Assembly (NCBI GenBank): GCA_964370815.1
Contig: CAYJKQ010000008.1
Location: 50,650-114,649, forward strand
DNA length: 64,000 nt
Source of the DNA: UBA12087 sp964370815
GTDB taxonomy: Bacteria > Chloroflexota > Anaerolineae > Anaerolineales > Villigracilaceae
Direction: 5' to 3'
The notes under the pieces were generated by a model, which saw nothing but the letters and a program-made list of their open reading frames with translations, did no database searches and was not told the DNA's origin. The translations under genes and the position numbers were made by a program. Position 1 is the first letter of the stretch. Each line of letters starts with the position of its first letter. This document shows, piece by piece, positions 25,140 through 34,483 of the stretch.

Positions 25140-25897
25140 ATTTTTGGGTTGTTTTTCGCAAAGAAATGCTGGAACAGTGGCGCACCTATAAAGTGCTGAT
25201 CGTGGGTGCTGTGCTGTTCCTGTTCGGGTTGAGCTCTCCACTGCTGGCAAAATTCACACCTGAGATGCTGGCAGCCATGCCGGGTTTACCGGCTGGTATG
25301 GCTGATTTTATCCCCACCCCGACAATGGCGGATGCCATAACTCAATACATTAAGAACATGAGCCAGTTCGGCATCCTGCTGGCTCTGCTGATGAGCATGG
25401 GCAGCGTGGCACAGGAAAAAGAGCGTGGCACAGCAGCCCTGATCCTGACTCGGCCTGTTTCACGTGGAACATTTATACTGGCCAAATTTGCTGCCTTGAA
25501 GGTCACCTTTGTGGTCAGCCTGTTGCTGGCTGCGCTGGGATGCTGGTATTACACCTATTTGCTGTTCGAGGCGCTGCCGTGGGGTCCGTTCCTGTTGATG
25601 AATGTTTTAATGCTGGTGGTTTTTATGGTGTATGTCGCCATGACCCTGTTGTGCAGCACCCTGGTACGCAGTCAATCAGGTGCGGGCGGGTTGGCTTTTG
25701 GTGGGTTGATCCTACTGGCCGGGCTGGGAGCATTTCCCCGCCTGGCGGAGTACCTGCCAGGACGCCTGTTCGAGTGGGGGGCAGCCCTGGCACTCGGGAT
25801 AGAGGTGACTGCCTGGCCGGCTTTGTGGGTCAGCCTGGGATTGATCGCGGTTTGCCTACTGGCTGCCGGACTGATCTTCCGCCGCCAGGAACTTTGA
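25136..25897 (+). CDS. ABC-2 type transporter permease
   Basis: The 253-aa protein has an N-terminal helix, a large loop (EMLAAMPGLPAGMADFIPTPT), a central AQEKERGTAALILTRPVSRGTFILAKF block characteristic of ABC-2 permeases, and four further helices. Its ATG overlaps the ATPase stop codon. Together they form a two-component exporter, plausibly for a peptide, lipid or antibiotic, under control of the operon's GntR regulator. Confidence 0.92.
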   Translation: MNFWVVFRKEMLEQWRTYKVLIVGAVLFLFGLSSPLLAKFTPEMLAAMPGLPAGMADFIPTPTMADAITQYIKNMSQFGILLALLMSMGSVAQEKERGTAALILTRPVSRGTFILAKFAALKVTFVVSLLLAALGCWYYTYLLFEALPWGPFLLMNVLMLVVFMVYVAMTLLCSTLVRSQSGAGGLAFGGLILLAGLGAFPRLAEYLPGRLFEWGAALALGIEVTAWPALWVSLGLIAVCLLAAGLIFRRQEL

Positions 25898-26056
25898 GTT
25901 GTTGTCAAAGATCTTTCAGCACGAAGACACGAAATCACAAAGAGAAACCATAAAAAATCTCCTTAGTTTCTCATACCCAGTAGTTTTAGGGTTGTGCTAT
26001 CGTGGTAAGTTTTTTGTTTCACGTGAAACTTAAATGAAAAGTGATCGGAGTCTTAA

Positions 26057-26272
26057 ATGATGGAACAAGCGCTGTGGGAATACCAGGTTATCTCCGTCGG
26101 GAGTGTTTTTGGCACCAAAGATGAACTAATTCAGAACACCTTAAATGAAATGGGTGAGCAGGGTTGGGAGGCTGTCAGTGTTTACACCATCGGGCAAAGC
26201 TCCAAGGTCACCATTGTTGCCAAACGACCCCTATCCCCCACCACCCGCCGTCGGCGTTCGATGCCATCTTAA
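26057..26272 (+). CDS. DUF4177-like small protein
   Basis: The 71-aa protein has the pattern WEYQVISVG near the start, LIQNTLNEMGEQGWEAVSVYTIG in the middle and VTIVAKRP at the end. This is the compact beta-alpha-beta fold of DUF4177 proteins. GGAG lies seven bases before the ATG. It is a single gene followed by a strong terminator. No function is known for the family. Confidence 0.75.
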   Translation: MMEQALWEYQVISVGSVFGTKDELIQNTLNEMGEQGWEAVSVYTIGQSSKVTIVAKRPLSPTTRRRRSMPS

Positions 26273-26400
26273 TTGCGTGTAGATTAATTATCTCAAATTC
26301 CCTTTATTTAATCCGATTTCAGCCTGGAATGGAGCATGCAAACCAGGTTTCCCGAAAAAAAGTGCCGGGAGTTGCGGTGATCATCTTGCCGCAAATTGCT

Positions 26401-26437
26401 AAAAGCCTCCCCAAAACATTGTTTTTGGGGGAGGCTT
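26401..26437 (+). terminator. Intrinsic terminator-like hairpin
   Basis: AAGCCTCCCCAAAAC and GTTTTTGGGGGAGGCTT form a long stem with one bulge around ATT. It lies 125 bp after the DUF4177-like gene and about 100 bp from the end of the convergent giant gene, so it may serve both strands. Confidence 0.65.
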
Positions 26438-26536
26438 GGGGTGGGGATCAAATTTCAGATTGTTTACCCTCACCCACTATCTGCAAGGCAGGTTTTACAG
26501 AGCGATTATCGGTTCTTTACACGAAAGATCACATGA

Positions 26537-29500
26537 CTAAGGTATGTAATATTCGATGATCAGCTGTGGTTGAGCCGGGGTGTTTGCATCCCCACTGAAG
26601 AATTTAAAATAATCAGTATTGTTATTGTCGTTGTCACCTTTGACGAAGTGCAGGCGCAGCTGGGTCAACCCATCCTTGTTAATATAATCTACAATCCCTT
26701 TTCCCCAGGACCTGTTGTACCAGCCGTTGACAGGTGAATTGGGAATGCCACCGACCGAATCCTGACTGGCGAGTGCCTGGAGATCACCTATTTCTAAAAC
26801 CTGGTTTCCGCTGAAAACCCCCGTGTTTACATCCACAAGCAGGTTGCCGAGGGTATCAAAAGGATCCGTTCCAACCACATCCCGCAGTTTTAATTTCAAG
26901 GTTACCCCGGTGATGACAGCGGTATTCGGCAGGAAAGCGGTATCAAAGGACAGGATGGCGATGAACTGGCGATCCCGGTTATTGTCGCCGAGGAAGAGTG
27001 TCCTGCTGCTGGAATTCATCCTGCCGCCGGTATTGCTGTTCTCGGCAGACTCGAGCACCCAGCCGTCTTCATGAGCAGTCGAACGGAAGACTATTTTCTT
27101 GTTCGTCCAATATTTCTGACCCCTGATGTAAGGCAAACCCGCCAGCAGATTTTCCGCATTGTCGCTGATGGTGGCAAGGATTGGGATTGAGAGTCCAATG
27201 CTTCCATTGCCATTCCCGGTCGAGATGCTGACAACCCAGGACTTGCCTGAACCGCTCACAAAAATTACGGATGAGCCGGTTACCGCGCCGGATTGGACCA
27301 GGTTGAAATCAGCTTCATCCACTCCTGTTATATCTTCGGAAAAAGTCACCAGGAAACTTACGGATTGGAAAGAGGTCGGGTTGGGATCAACCCGTGTTAT
27401 GGAGACAATTCGAGGGGCACGGTTATCCATCGTAAAGGTCTCATCTGTGGAGGGTTCACCAGCGGGTAGAGGGTTGCCAACCAGGTCGTTGATGGTTGGG
27501 CTAGCAACCAGATCGAGGCCAACTGTACCGTTGAAGCTTGTCAAGTCACCACCAGAAAATGTGACTGTGTATGTGCTACCCGTCAACTGGGAGACATCGC
27601 TGATGGTGGCACTGGACCTAGCATTAACCATAAAATCTCCTGTGTCCACCCCTGAAACAGCTTCTCCAAAAGTCACCAGGAAGACCAGGGTATCGGCGTT
27701 GGTGAGGCTGGCGGCAGGTGCCTCCAAAGTGAAGGAAATCAGGTCAGGAAGCACAGTGTCGATGGCATAGTTATTTGAATTGGTCGTGCCTGTACCTGCG
27801 TTGCCAGTGGCATTACTGACACCGCTATTATCCAGGGTGATGGTATTGGTGGTATTTGTGATATCCGCATTGGGTGTCAGGGTGGCTGTCCAGGTCACAT
27901 CCCCATCTAAAGAACCAACTGTGCTCAGGCTGCCATTTGGTACTGTCAGGTCGCCATTTGAAAAGCCAATCACTGCTTCCGAGAAGGTGAAGGTCACCAA
28001 CGAAGTCTCTCCCGCAAGAAGTGAAGTATCTGCCACCACGATCCCGACTGTTGGGAGGACGGTGTCGATGGCATAGTTGTTCGAATCGGTCGTGCCTGTG
28101 CCCGCACTGCCAGCGACATTGGTGAAAGCACTGTTATCCAGGGTAATGACATTTGTGGAGTCCATGATCTCGTTGGTGGGAGTGAGGGTGGCAATCCAAG
28201 CGATACCTCCGCCATCCTCATTGATGACTGTGCTCAGGCTGCCGTTGGGGATTGTCAGGTCGGCATTTGTAAAGCCGATCACTGCTTCCGAAAAGGTGAA
28301 GGTCACCAACGAAGTCTCTCCTGCAAGAAGTGATGTGTCTGCCACCACGATCCCGGCGGTTGGGCGGACGGTGTTGATGGCATAGTTGTTCGAATCAGTT
28401 GTGCCTGTGCCTGTATTTCCAGCGGTATCTCTAAAACCGGTGTTACTGACTGTGATCACATTGGTGGCATCAATGAGATTCGCCGTTGGGGTCAGGGTGG
28501 CAGTCCAGGTCACCCCCCCATCCGCAGAGCTGACCGTAGTCAAGCTGCCGTTGGCGACAGTCAATTCTGCATTTCCGAAGCCACTCACTGCTTCTGAGAA
28601 GGTGATGGTCACTTGGGAGGTTTCACCTGCCAGTAGAGCTGTGTCTGCCACATCAATACCGACTGTGGGAGGAGTGGTATCGATAACGATCACCTTGTTG
28701 GCACCCAGCGAACCGAGGTCTCCCGGTGTTGGAAGGGTTAGAACGGCGGCGTTATCGGTCGCATCTTTGATAGTTCCGCTGTTCAAACTGAGGGCGGTGG
28801 TGTATAAATAATCGAGATCGCTGGAAGTATCCCCTGCCTGCACGGTGTAATTGAAGGTTAAAGCGCTTGTGCCTGTCCCACCGGTGTAATCCACCGTGCG
28901 GTCCGTGGTACCGGTCTCCAGGGTCAGTTGAGGAGTCCCGGTTTTGTTGACGATCTCGGTGAAATTAACCGTGACCGCAATGACTTGTGCTGCTTTGTAA
29001 GCCCCATCCGCTGTGGATGAGGTCACACTGGTCACCTTGGGTGCCTGGTCGACTTCGAACGCACCGATATCACAGGCAATGCCCTGCGGACGAACCAGGC
29101 CGCGCTGGTCTGTTGTGGCACAGGTGGCGTTATCTCCGGCATCATAAGCCGAGGAGGCGCTGGTGATGGCAAAAGTGGAGGTGGTCCCACCGTTGTTTTG
29201 ATAACTGCCCAAACCGATCTCGGTAATGGTTTGCTGGGTGGCATCACCGCAGGTACCATCCGAATCCAGATTGCGGCTGTCCGCAGTGATGGTGGTAGTA
29301 TTGGTGGCACAATCCCCACCGCTTGTACTGTTGGCTACAATGGTATTATTCAAGGTCGTGGTAGAAGTGGCGCGATATGCCTCGATGCCTCCACCTGCTG
29401 AAGTTGCAGAGTTGCCAGAAAGTGTGCTGTTGGTCACGGTAAGAGCCCCTTCATTATACAGACCCCCGCCGTAATCTGAGGAATTACCTGAGAAGGAGCT

Positions 29501-30535
29501 GTTGGTTACCGTGGCAATACCCTGATAATAATTCGAGCTGATGCCTCCACCGTCACTGACCGAGGCTGTCAAGGCTGAGTTCCCAGAGAAAGAACTGCCT
29601 GTGACGGTGAGTGTACCTGTTCCACCGTTCTGAATTCCACCACCATGGGCGTGTGTTGTGCCAGTGGCAGTATTGTTTGTGAACGAACTATTCGTTACCA
29701 TAACGATAGCGCTTCTATTATGAACACCTCCACCTCCGCCTTCTCCAGAATGGTTGCCGGAAAAGAGGCTGTCCGTTATGGAGGCAGTCTTGATCGATTG
29801 ATAAAGTCCCCCGCCTTGCCCGGCTGCGGAATTACTGGAAAGAGTGCTGTTGATGACAGTTACTGTCCCCTGGGCATGAATTGCGCCACCTTCAGAATAC
29901 TCATCCGTGACCGTGTTCCCGGTGAGGGTGCTGTCTTCCACCTTCAGCGTGGCATTGGTGCCAACAAAGATAGCGCCGCCACCCGAGGCTGCTGAGTTGG
30001 AAGAGATGGTGCTGTTGAGCACGTTAAGTGTCGAAGAATTAACAAGATCAACTGCACCACCATACCCTCCACAGGTTGTCGGACAAACCCCATTGCGGAG
30101 TGTAAGACTGTCCAGAGTCAAAATTCCCGTGTACCACAAACGAATGATGCGGTAGGTGGCGGTATTTGGGGCGGCGTTGGCTTGAATAAGGGTGTTGGCC
30201 GCGCCATTACCTATGATCGAGAGATCGTTTATTTCAGGGGACGGCAAAGAACTAGCAAGGGTGATGGTATAGTTTCCAGCGAAGGTGATGGTGACAGGGC
30301 TCGCCGCCGCGGCGCACTCCCCGGCTGTCACCCCGGATGCTGTACCGAGATTGGCGGATGTGATGGCTTCGCGCAGGGTACAGAGACCATCCTCCGCCAC
30401 CGTATCGAGGTTACTGTTGACAGTGATATTGTTCCCAACGGAGGCATAAACAGGCGTGGTAAAGATGGCGCTACCAAAAAGTGAGGCCAAAAGTGTAAAA
30501 AGACTGATAATAGTGGGGATGGATCGGGATCTCAT
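26537..30535 (-). CDS. Giant secreted protein: CSLREA motif, parallel beta-helix, Ig-like repeats
   Basis: The 1332-aa protein has a signal peptide ending at VYA-S (about residue 31) and a CSLREA-type motif EDGLCTLREAITSAN. A right-handed beta-helix of Pmp-like repeats (GGGGV, NSSFSGNSA, NSTLSGNSA types) reaches about residue 490. An Ig-like domain follows, then three nearly identical 103-residue Ig-like repeats (ADTSLLAGETSLVTFTFSEAV), two more divergent Ig-like domains and a C-terminal DNRLRE-like beta-sandwich (about 1140-1332). No sorting signal or membrane anchor is seen. It is probably an adhesin or surface/matrix protein. It is monocistronic. Confidence 0.88.
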   Translation of the reverse strand: MRSRSIPTIISLFTLLASLFGSAIFTTPVYASVGNNITVNSNLDTVAEDGLCTLREAITSANLGTASGVTAGECAAAASPVTITFAGNYTITLASSLPSPEINDLSIIGNGAANTLIQANAAPNTATYRIIRLWYTGILTLDSLTLRNGVCPTTCGGYGGAVDLVNSSTLNVLNSTISSNSAASGGGAIFVGTNATLKVEDSTLTGNTVTDEYSEGGAIHAQGTVTVINSTLSSNSAAGQGGGLYQSIKTASITDSLFSGNHSGEGGGGGVHNRSAIVMVTNSSFTNNTATGTTHAHGGGIQNGGTGTLTVTGSSFSGNSALTASVSDGGGISSNYYQGIATVTNSSFSGNSSDYGGGLYNEGALTVTNSTLSGNSATSAGGGIEAYRATSTTTLNNTIVANSTSGGDCATNTTTITADSRNLDSDGTCGDATQQTITEIGLGSYQNNGGTTSTFAITSASSAYDAGDNATCATTDQRGLVRPQGIACDIGAFEVDQAPKVTSVTSSTADGAYKAAQVIAVTVNFTEIVNKTGTPQLTLETGTTDRTVDYTGGTGTSALTFNYTVQAGDTSSDLDYLYTTALSLNSGTIKDATDNAAVLTLPTPGDLGSLGANKVIVIDTTPPTVGIDVADTALLAGETSQVTITFSEAVSGFGNAELTVANGSLTTVSSADGGVTWTATLTPTANLIDATNVITVSNTGFRDTAGNTGTGTTDSNNYAINTVRPTAGIVVADTSLLAGETSLVTFTFSEAVIGFTNADLTIPNGSLSTVINEDGGGIAWIATLTPTNEIMDSTNVITLDNSAFTNVAGSAGTGTTDSNNYAIDTVLPTVGIVVADTSLLAGETSLVTFTFSEAVIGFSNGDLTVPNGSLSTVGSLDGDVTWTATLTPNADITNTTNTITLDNSGVSNATGNAGTGTTNSNNYAIDTVLPDLISFTLEAPAASLTNADTLVFLVTFGEAVSGVDTGDFMVNARSSATISDVSQLTGSTYTVTFSGGDLTSFNGTVGLDLVASPTINDLVGNPLPAGEPSTDETFTMDNRAPRIVSITRVDPNPTSFQSVSFLVTFSEDITGVDEADFNLVQSGAVTGSSVIFVSGSGKSWVVSISTGNGNGSIGLSIPILATISDNAENLLAGLPYIRGQKYWTNKKIVFRSTAHEDGWVLESAENSNTGGRMNSSSRTLFLGDNNRDRQFIAILSFDTAFLPNTAVITGVTLKLKLRDVVGTDPFDTLGNLLVDVNTGVFSGNQVLEIGDLQALASQDSVGGIPNSPVNGWYNRSWGKGIVDYINKDGLTQLRLHFVKGDNDNNNTDYFKFFSGDANTPAQPQLIIEYYIP
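27760..28690. repeat. Three tandem ~309-bp repeats in the giant gene
   Basis: The phrase GATGGCATAGTTGTTCGAATC (and close variants) recurs at about 27762, 28069 and 28378. The repeats encode consecutive Ig-like domains. Their high mutual identity points to recent duplication and makes the copy number prone to assembly collapse. Confidence 0.8.
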
Positions 30536-30731
30536 GGGTCATTTCTCCTAAAGTCTATGCTTACCCGAACTGCAGGATCTCCGCAAGTGAACAAGAAATG
30601 GTCCCAGTCCAAGATATTTAGATAATATATATCAATAATACTATAATTATCCATAATACACAATCTATTAGAATCAAAAGATTGGTGTTATAAATAGGGT
30701 AGAATTTGTCTACATTTAGCGAATCCAAACT

Positions 30732-31313
30732 ATGACCTCTATTTCTAATAACAAACTGATCTTAAAACCAACCAGGAATTCAATTTTTACTGGATTGCTG
30801 ATCCTGGCTGTATTTTGGACGCTGATCTCACGGATCCCGGTGGACAGCTCCCCTCAAACCGGTTCACCTCCCAGCCCGCGCCAGGGTTTTTCTGCACCCG
30901 ATTTCAGCGTGGATCTTTTGAATGGGGGTCAGATCACACTATCCGGGCTGCGCGGTCAACCGGTCGTTTTAAATATGTGGGCGACCTGGTGTCCTCCCTG
31001 CCGGCAGGAAATGCCAGCGCTGGAAAAGGTCTTTAATGATTTCAAGGAGCAGGGATTGATCCTGATTGGAATGAATCTGACCTCCCAGGATTCAGAAAAA
31101 ACCGTGGCTGCTTTTGTACAGGAATTCGGTTTGTCCTTTCCGATCGCATTGGACCGGGATGGAACGGTTCAAAAAAAATACAAAATATCGGGTTATCCAA
31201 CGACTTTTTTCATTGATCGAGAGGGTATCATTCGTTCGGTCGTGGTGGGTGGACCGATGAGTGCTGCCTTGATCCAGTCCAAAGTGGAAGAGCTGTTCAA
31301 GGAGACCCCATAA
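30732..31313 (+). CDS. TlpA/ResA-like membrane-anchored thioredoxin
   Basis: The 193-aa protein has one N-terminal helix (TGLLILAVFWTLIS), a Pro-rich linker and a thioredoxin domain. The redox motif WCPPC is at C87 and C90, with the cis-proline in SGYPTTFFID. The redoxin pattern (FSAPDFSVDLLNGG; GQPVVLNMWATWC) is that of TlpA/ResA-type thiol-disulphide oxidoreductases that act outside the membrane, for instance in cytochrome c maturation or disulphide repair. Its stop overlaps the next start (TAATG), so it is coupled to the Lgt-like gene. Confidence 0.93.
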   Translation: MTSISNNKLILKPTRNSIFTGLLILAVFWTLISRIPVDSSPQTGSPPSPRQGFSAPDFSVDLLNGGQITLSGLRGQPVVLNMWATWCPPCRQEMPALEKVFNDFKEQGLILIGMNLTSQDSEKTVAAFVQEFGLSFPIALDRDGTVQKKYKISGYPTTFFIDREGIIRSVVVGGPMSAALIQSKVEELFKETP

Positions 31314-32080
31314 TGTATCCCTTTCTAAGGATCGGTCCTCTCTTATTGAATTTTTCCGGTCTGGTGGCACTGATCGGGATTTGGATCGGGATCACCCTGG
31401 TCGAAAAAGAATCCCTGCGCATGAAACTCAATTCTTCGCAGGTCAGCAACAGCATGCTGATCGGATTGGCCTCTGGTGTGGTTGGCGCCAGGTTAGGCTA
31501 TGCCCTGCAACATCTGCAGGCTTATCTCTCCAACCCACTGGGATTGTTTTCAATTAATCCTGACGCATTTTTAACCTGGGCAGGCCTGCTGACTGGTGTG
31601 CTGGCAGCCCTGTATTACGGAAAACGAAAGGGGTTGTCTTTACGCCCAACCCTGGATGCCCTGGCACCGGGACTGGCTTTCTTTATGATCAGCCTGGGAG
31701 TCTCCCACTTCTTAAGTGGCAATGCCTATGGCGCGCCTGCCGATCTGCCCTGGTCGATCAACCTGTGGTCCGAACAGCGACACCCTTCCCAGATTTACGA
31801 AACCCTGGCTGCAAGCTTGATTTTCCTGATGGCATGGTTCAGCACGATACGATCCCAGGGTACTGGAATGAATTTTCTGCTGGTCCTGGCAGCCTCTGCT
31901 TGTGCCCGCATTTTTCTGGAGGCCTTCCGGGGGGATAGTCTTTTAATGCCAGGTGGTTTTCGTTCGGCGCAAGTGGCAGGCCTGGTTGTTTTGACAGCAA
32001 CCCTGCTGTTGATGCGCAAATGGGGAAGGATAAATGTTGCCCCCTGGGAATCACCATCACCACAAGAAATTGAGAAATGA
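31313..32080 (+). CDS. Divergent Lgt-like membrane protein
   Basis: The 255-aa protein has about seven helices and several prolipoprotein diacylglyceryl transferase features: VGARLGYALQH, a short NAYGAPADLPW segment and the RHPSQIYE motif. The classical HGG block is absent (TWAGLLTG in its place), as is the GRIGNFINGE signature (GVSHFLSGNAYG). These normally carry catalytic residues. It may be a specialised or inactive paralogue, with the housekeeping Lgt elsewhere. Coupling to a TlpA-like thioredoxin is notable because the organism encodes many lipoproteins. Confidence 0.75.
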   Translation: MYPFLRIGPLLLNFSGLVALIGIWIGITLVEKESLRMKLNSSQVSNSMLIGLASGVVGARLGYALQHLQAYLSNPLGLFSINPDAFLTWAGLLTGVLAALYYGKRKGLSLRPTLDALAPGLAFFMISLGVSHFLSGNAYGAPADLPWSINLWSEQRHPSQIYETLAASLIFLMAWFSTIRSQGTGMNFLLVLAASACARIFLEAFRGDSLLMPGGFRSAQVAGLVVLTATLLLMRKWGRINVAPWESPSPQEIEK

Positions 32081-32441
32081 TATTTATTTCTAAAACCACT
32101 TTCATCTTTACCTTGTTAAGGTTTTAACCTTCATAAGGTACGAGCTTAAGCGGGACAACCTGAGGGGGGATGGAAAAATTCTACCCGATCTACTATCTGG
32201 TTCCCTCTCTTAGTGGTTTTCTCGCAAAGTCTTTTGCCTTGTTTTTTTGGGTTTCGCTGTATTATTTGATGAATTTGTCGGTATAAGAACCGCTCAAACC
32301 AACCTACTTGTGGTACACATATTTAGCGAGAAGACCACTTAGCACAGCATACAGCAAACCAACTGAAATGGTCTTTGTGCAACTCAATCTGGCTGATAAA
32401 CGTATGTTGCTTTAATAAATTAAAAGAAAAAAGGAGAAACA
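32081..32441. other. 361-bp intergenic region
   Basis: A 32-bp imperfect palindrome (32109-32140; TACCTT and AAGGTT on the left, AACCTT and AAGGTA on the right) lies 30 bp after the Lgt-like gene and may end its transcript, though no T run follows. The remainder holds the presumed promoter of the 73-aa gene. No other feature is supported. Confidence 0.45.
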
Positions 32442-32663
32442 ATGACAACCGAATCAAACACCACCCAAAAAGAACTTCCGAAAACAAAAACCATCCACTA
32501 TCGCAGCACATCCGAAGCCGTTTATGGATTGGGTCTGATCGGCGCCTGGGTGTATTACTTCACTCACGCGGCGACCATCTGGATTGGCATCTTGGGATTA
32601 TTTAAAGGTATCGTATGGCCTGCCATTCTGGTTTATGAAGCATTGAAATTCTTAAATATGTGA
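32442..32663 (+). CDS. Small membrane protein, 73 aa
   Basis: It has a strong AAAAAAGGAG ribosome site before the ATG. A polar N-terminus (TESNTTQKELPKTK) is followed by an amphipathic stretch and two short hydrophobic segments (GLIGAWVYYF; IWIGILGLFKGIVWPAILVYEAL). It is probably an inner-membrane protein. No family is recognised. The next gene (nucleotidyltransferase) starts 48 bp downstream. Confidence 0.7.
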   Translation: MTTESNTTQKELPKTKTIHYRSTSEAVYGLGLIGAWVYYFTHAATIWIGILGLFKGIVWPAILVYEALKFLNM

Positions 32664-32711
32664 TCGCTGCTGAAAAACTGCAATACTTCCACACACTGCC
32701 CAGGTCAGACA

Positions 32712-33110
32712 ATGACTGAAGAAAAGATCGAACAATTCCTGATCGAAATTACGAATTGGGCTTCTTCCCGATCTGATATCCAAGCCCTGGCAGTAGTTGG
32801 CTCTTATTCCAGGGGTGCTGCCACAGCGCTATCTGACCTGGACCTGGTATTGATCACCACCCATCCCGATCAATATTTGCACAAACAGGGTTGGATTCAG
32901 CAATTTGGAACAGTTGAAAAGCAGCAGGTGGAAGAATATGGTCGGCTGACCTCTCTACGGATCTGGTACAGTGATGGTCTTGAAGTTGAATTTGGAATTA
33001 CAGATGCACACTGGGCAGCCCTGCCATTGGACGAAGGCAGCCGCCAGGTTATCGCGGGTGGAATGCGAGTCTTATTTGAAAAGGATCGTCTTCTGAGTCG
33101 ACATCAATAG
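32712..33110 (+). CDS. Minimal nucleotidyltransferase-domain protein
   Basis: The 132-aa protein shows the NTP-transferase motif GSYSRGAATALSDLDLVL (GS-x10-DxD) at residues about 30-47, with the third acidic residue in VEFGIT. This is the DNA-polymerase-beta superfamily fold seen in aminoglycoside adenylyltransferases and in MNT toxin-antitoxin antitoxins. No HEPN partner gene lies beside it, so a stand-alone nucleotidyltransferase is more likely. Substrate unknown. Confidence 0.82.
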   Translation: MTEEKIEQFLIEITNWASSRSDIQALAVVGSYSRGAATALSDLDLVLITTHPDQYLHKQGWIQQFGTVEKQQVEEYGRLTSLRIWYSDGLEVEFGITDAHWAALPLDEGSRQVIAGGMRVLFEKDRLLSRHQ

Positions 33111-33550
33111 AATCCTGACAAATATAGTGCCCAAATGGGTAAGATGTATATTTATCCCGCCTATTTGCAAGAAAATGAGTGTCCGAACACAACCTGCTCA
33201 AAACTCATGGTACTGCATCTCTGCATGCTGTGAATAGATAATTACCCGGATTTAAAAACCCTAAAACAAAGATTACTACCCAGACCCTAAGAGCCCCTAA
33301 TAAAACTGCCTTATGTCATCAAGAGCGAAGCGACACTTGCACCTGCATGCCAGTACAGGTGAGGATCTCATTATTTGAGGAATGAGGAGATGCTTCGTCA
33401 CTACGTTCCTCAGCATGACAGGTTTTGTTAGGTTTTCTAAAGGTTTACACTCAAACTTAGAGTGATTGACAGCATGATTCTCAGATTAATCGTTCCAATT
33501 TTTCTGCCAGAGAAACCTTTAGGGGCTTGCCCTGAGCAGGTATAAACAAT
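33111..33550. other. 440-bp intergenic region with inverted repeats
   Basis: No credible coding frame is present. From about 33317 to 33425 the sequence contains two nested inverted repeats: CACCTG with CAGGTG around 33341-33362, and GAGGAA with TTCCTC around 33379-33413. It ends in a CAGCATGACAGG tail of a form I associate with dispersed intergenic repeats in many bacterial genomes. Only one copy is seen in this window. Confidence 0.4.
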
Positions 33551-34483
33551 TTACTTATTTAATTCAAATACATCGACCAAAAAATCCAATATCACCTCCC
33601 CGATAGGTGGGGTTAAATTATGGGTTGGGTTAAACAGCATCATGCCATGACCACCACTTGGGTATATGATCGTTTGATCTGCAATCCCGCGCACACTTTC
33701 ACAGGCAGGTGCTGATTCTTGATCATCCTGTGCAGCCAGACACCAAGCTTTTTTCCCGTTCTGGGTGAGTTTAGTTACTGCCTCCAGGTAATTAATTTTT
33801 AGATAACTCCCTGGCGAGATTGATAATGCCCCAAGACAACCAGCATCGCATGCATCGACAACAGCATCTGAACCAATGCTGGCGCCTATGCCGACAACCA
33901 TCCCCGGGTCGACACCCGGGAGATTACCGGCTGTTTCATAAGCAGCTTTGGCATCAAGAACCCACCCTGCTGGAAGACCCGAATTTGCAGCATCACTTTC
34001 TCCATAATCGCGAAAATCAAAGATAAACACACCGAATGAGATATTATCCGGCATATTTTGAAATGGATATGGCTCCAAGGAAAACCTGGGAGGGGAGAAC
34101 ATGCCTCCTCCTTGAAAATTCTTTCGATTATTGAGCCAATCTGTCATTCCAACCATGACCCAGTCATTCTTGTCCCCTCCAGCCCAATGCATTAATACGA
34201 CCATCGGAGCTGGATTGACAGCAGCCGGGTAATAGACCCCTACCAGGTTTACACCATCTTCCGTTGAGAATTCTATACGTTGAGGATCGGCTGGTAAAGG
34301 AGGGAGAGATGTTTCCGTTGGTGGATTTAATGTATCTGTTGCACTTAATGGCGCATCAACAGTGGTTGTTGCTGGCAGTTGGGTAGGTTGATCCACAGAG
34401 CCTGGTGTTAATGTTTCTTCCATCTTACTGCCACAACTTGTTAAAAGGATCATCATAGTCAACCCTATTATGAACTGTTTCAT
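33551..34483 (-). CDS. Lipoprotein with alpha/beta-hydrolase domain
   Basis: The 310-aa protein has a lipobox LLTSC (Cys17), a Thr/Pro-rich linker (residues 20-65) and an alpha/beta-hydrolase fold. A nucleophile elbow GIGASIGSD (GxSxG form), an acidic loop and a late histidine in SGGHGMM form a plausible triad. The early VVLMHWAGG resembles the oxyanion-hole loop. It is anchored outside the membrane and probably hydrolyses an ester or peptide; substrate unknown. An AAGGAGG site precedes the ATG. Confidence 0.85.
   Translation of the reverse strand: MKQFIIGLTMMILLTSCGSKMEETLTPGSVDQPTQLPATTTVDAPLSATDTLNPPTETSLPPLPADPQRIEFSTEDGVNLVGVYYPAAVNPAPMVVLMHWAGGDKNDWVMVGMTDWLNNRKNFQGGGMFSPPRFSLEPYPFQNMPDNISFGVFIFDFRDYGESDAANSGLPAGWVLDAKAAYETAGNLPGVDPGMVVGIGASIGSDAVVDACDAGCLGALSISPGSYLKINYLEAVTKLTQNGKKAWCLAAQDDQESAPACESVRGIADQTIIYPSGGHGMMLFNPTHNLTPPIGEVILDFLVDVFELNK

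Noticed and set aside
27159..27770. 203-codon plus-strand frame, and similar frames, opposite the giant secreted protein
   Set aside because: They arise from the repetitive Thr/Ser/Val codons of the minus-strand gene and change with the repeats.
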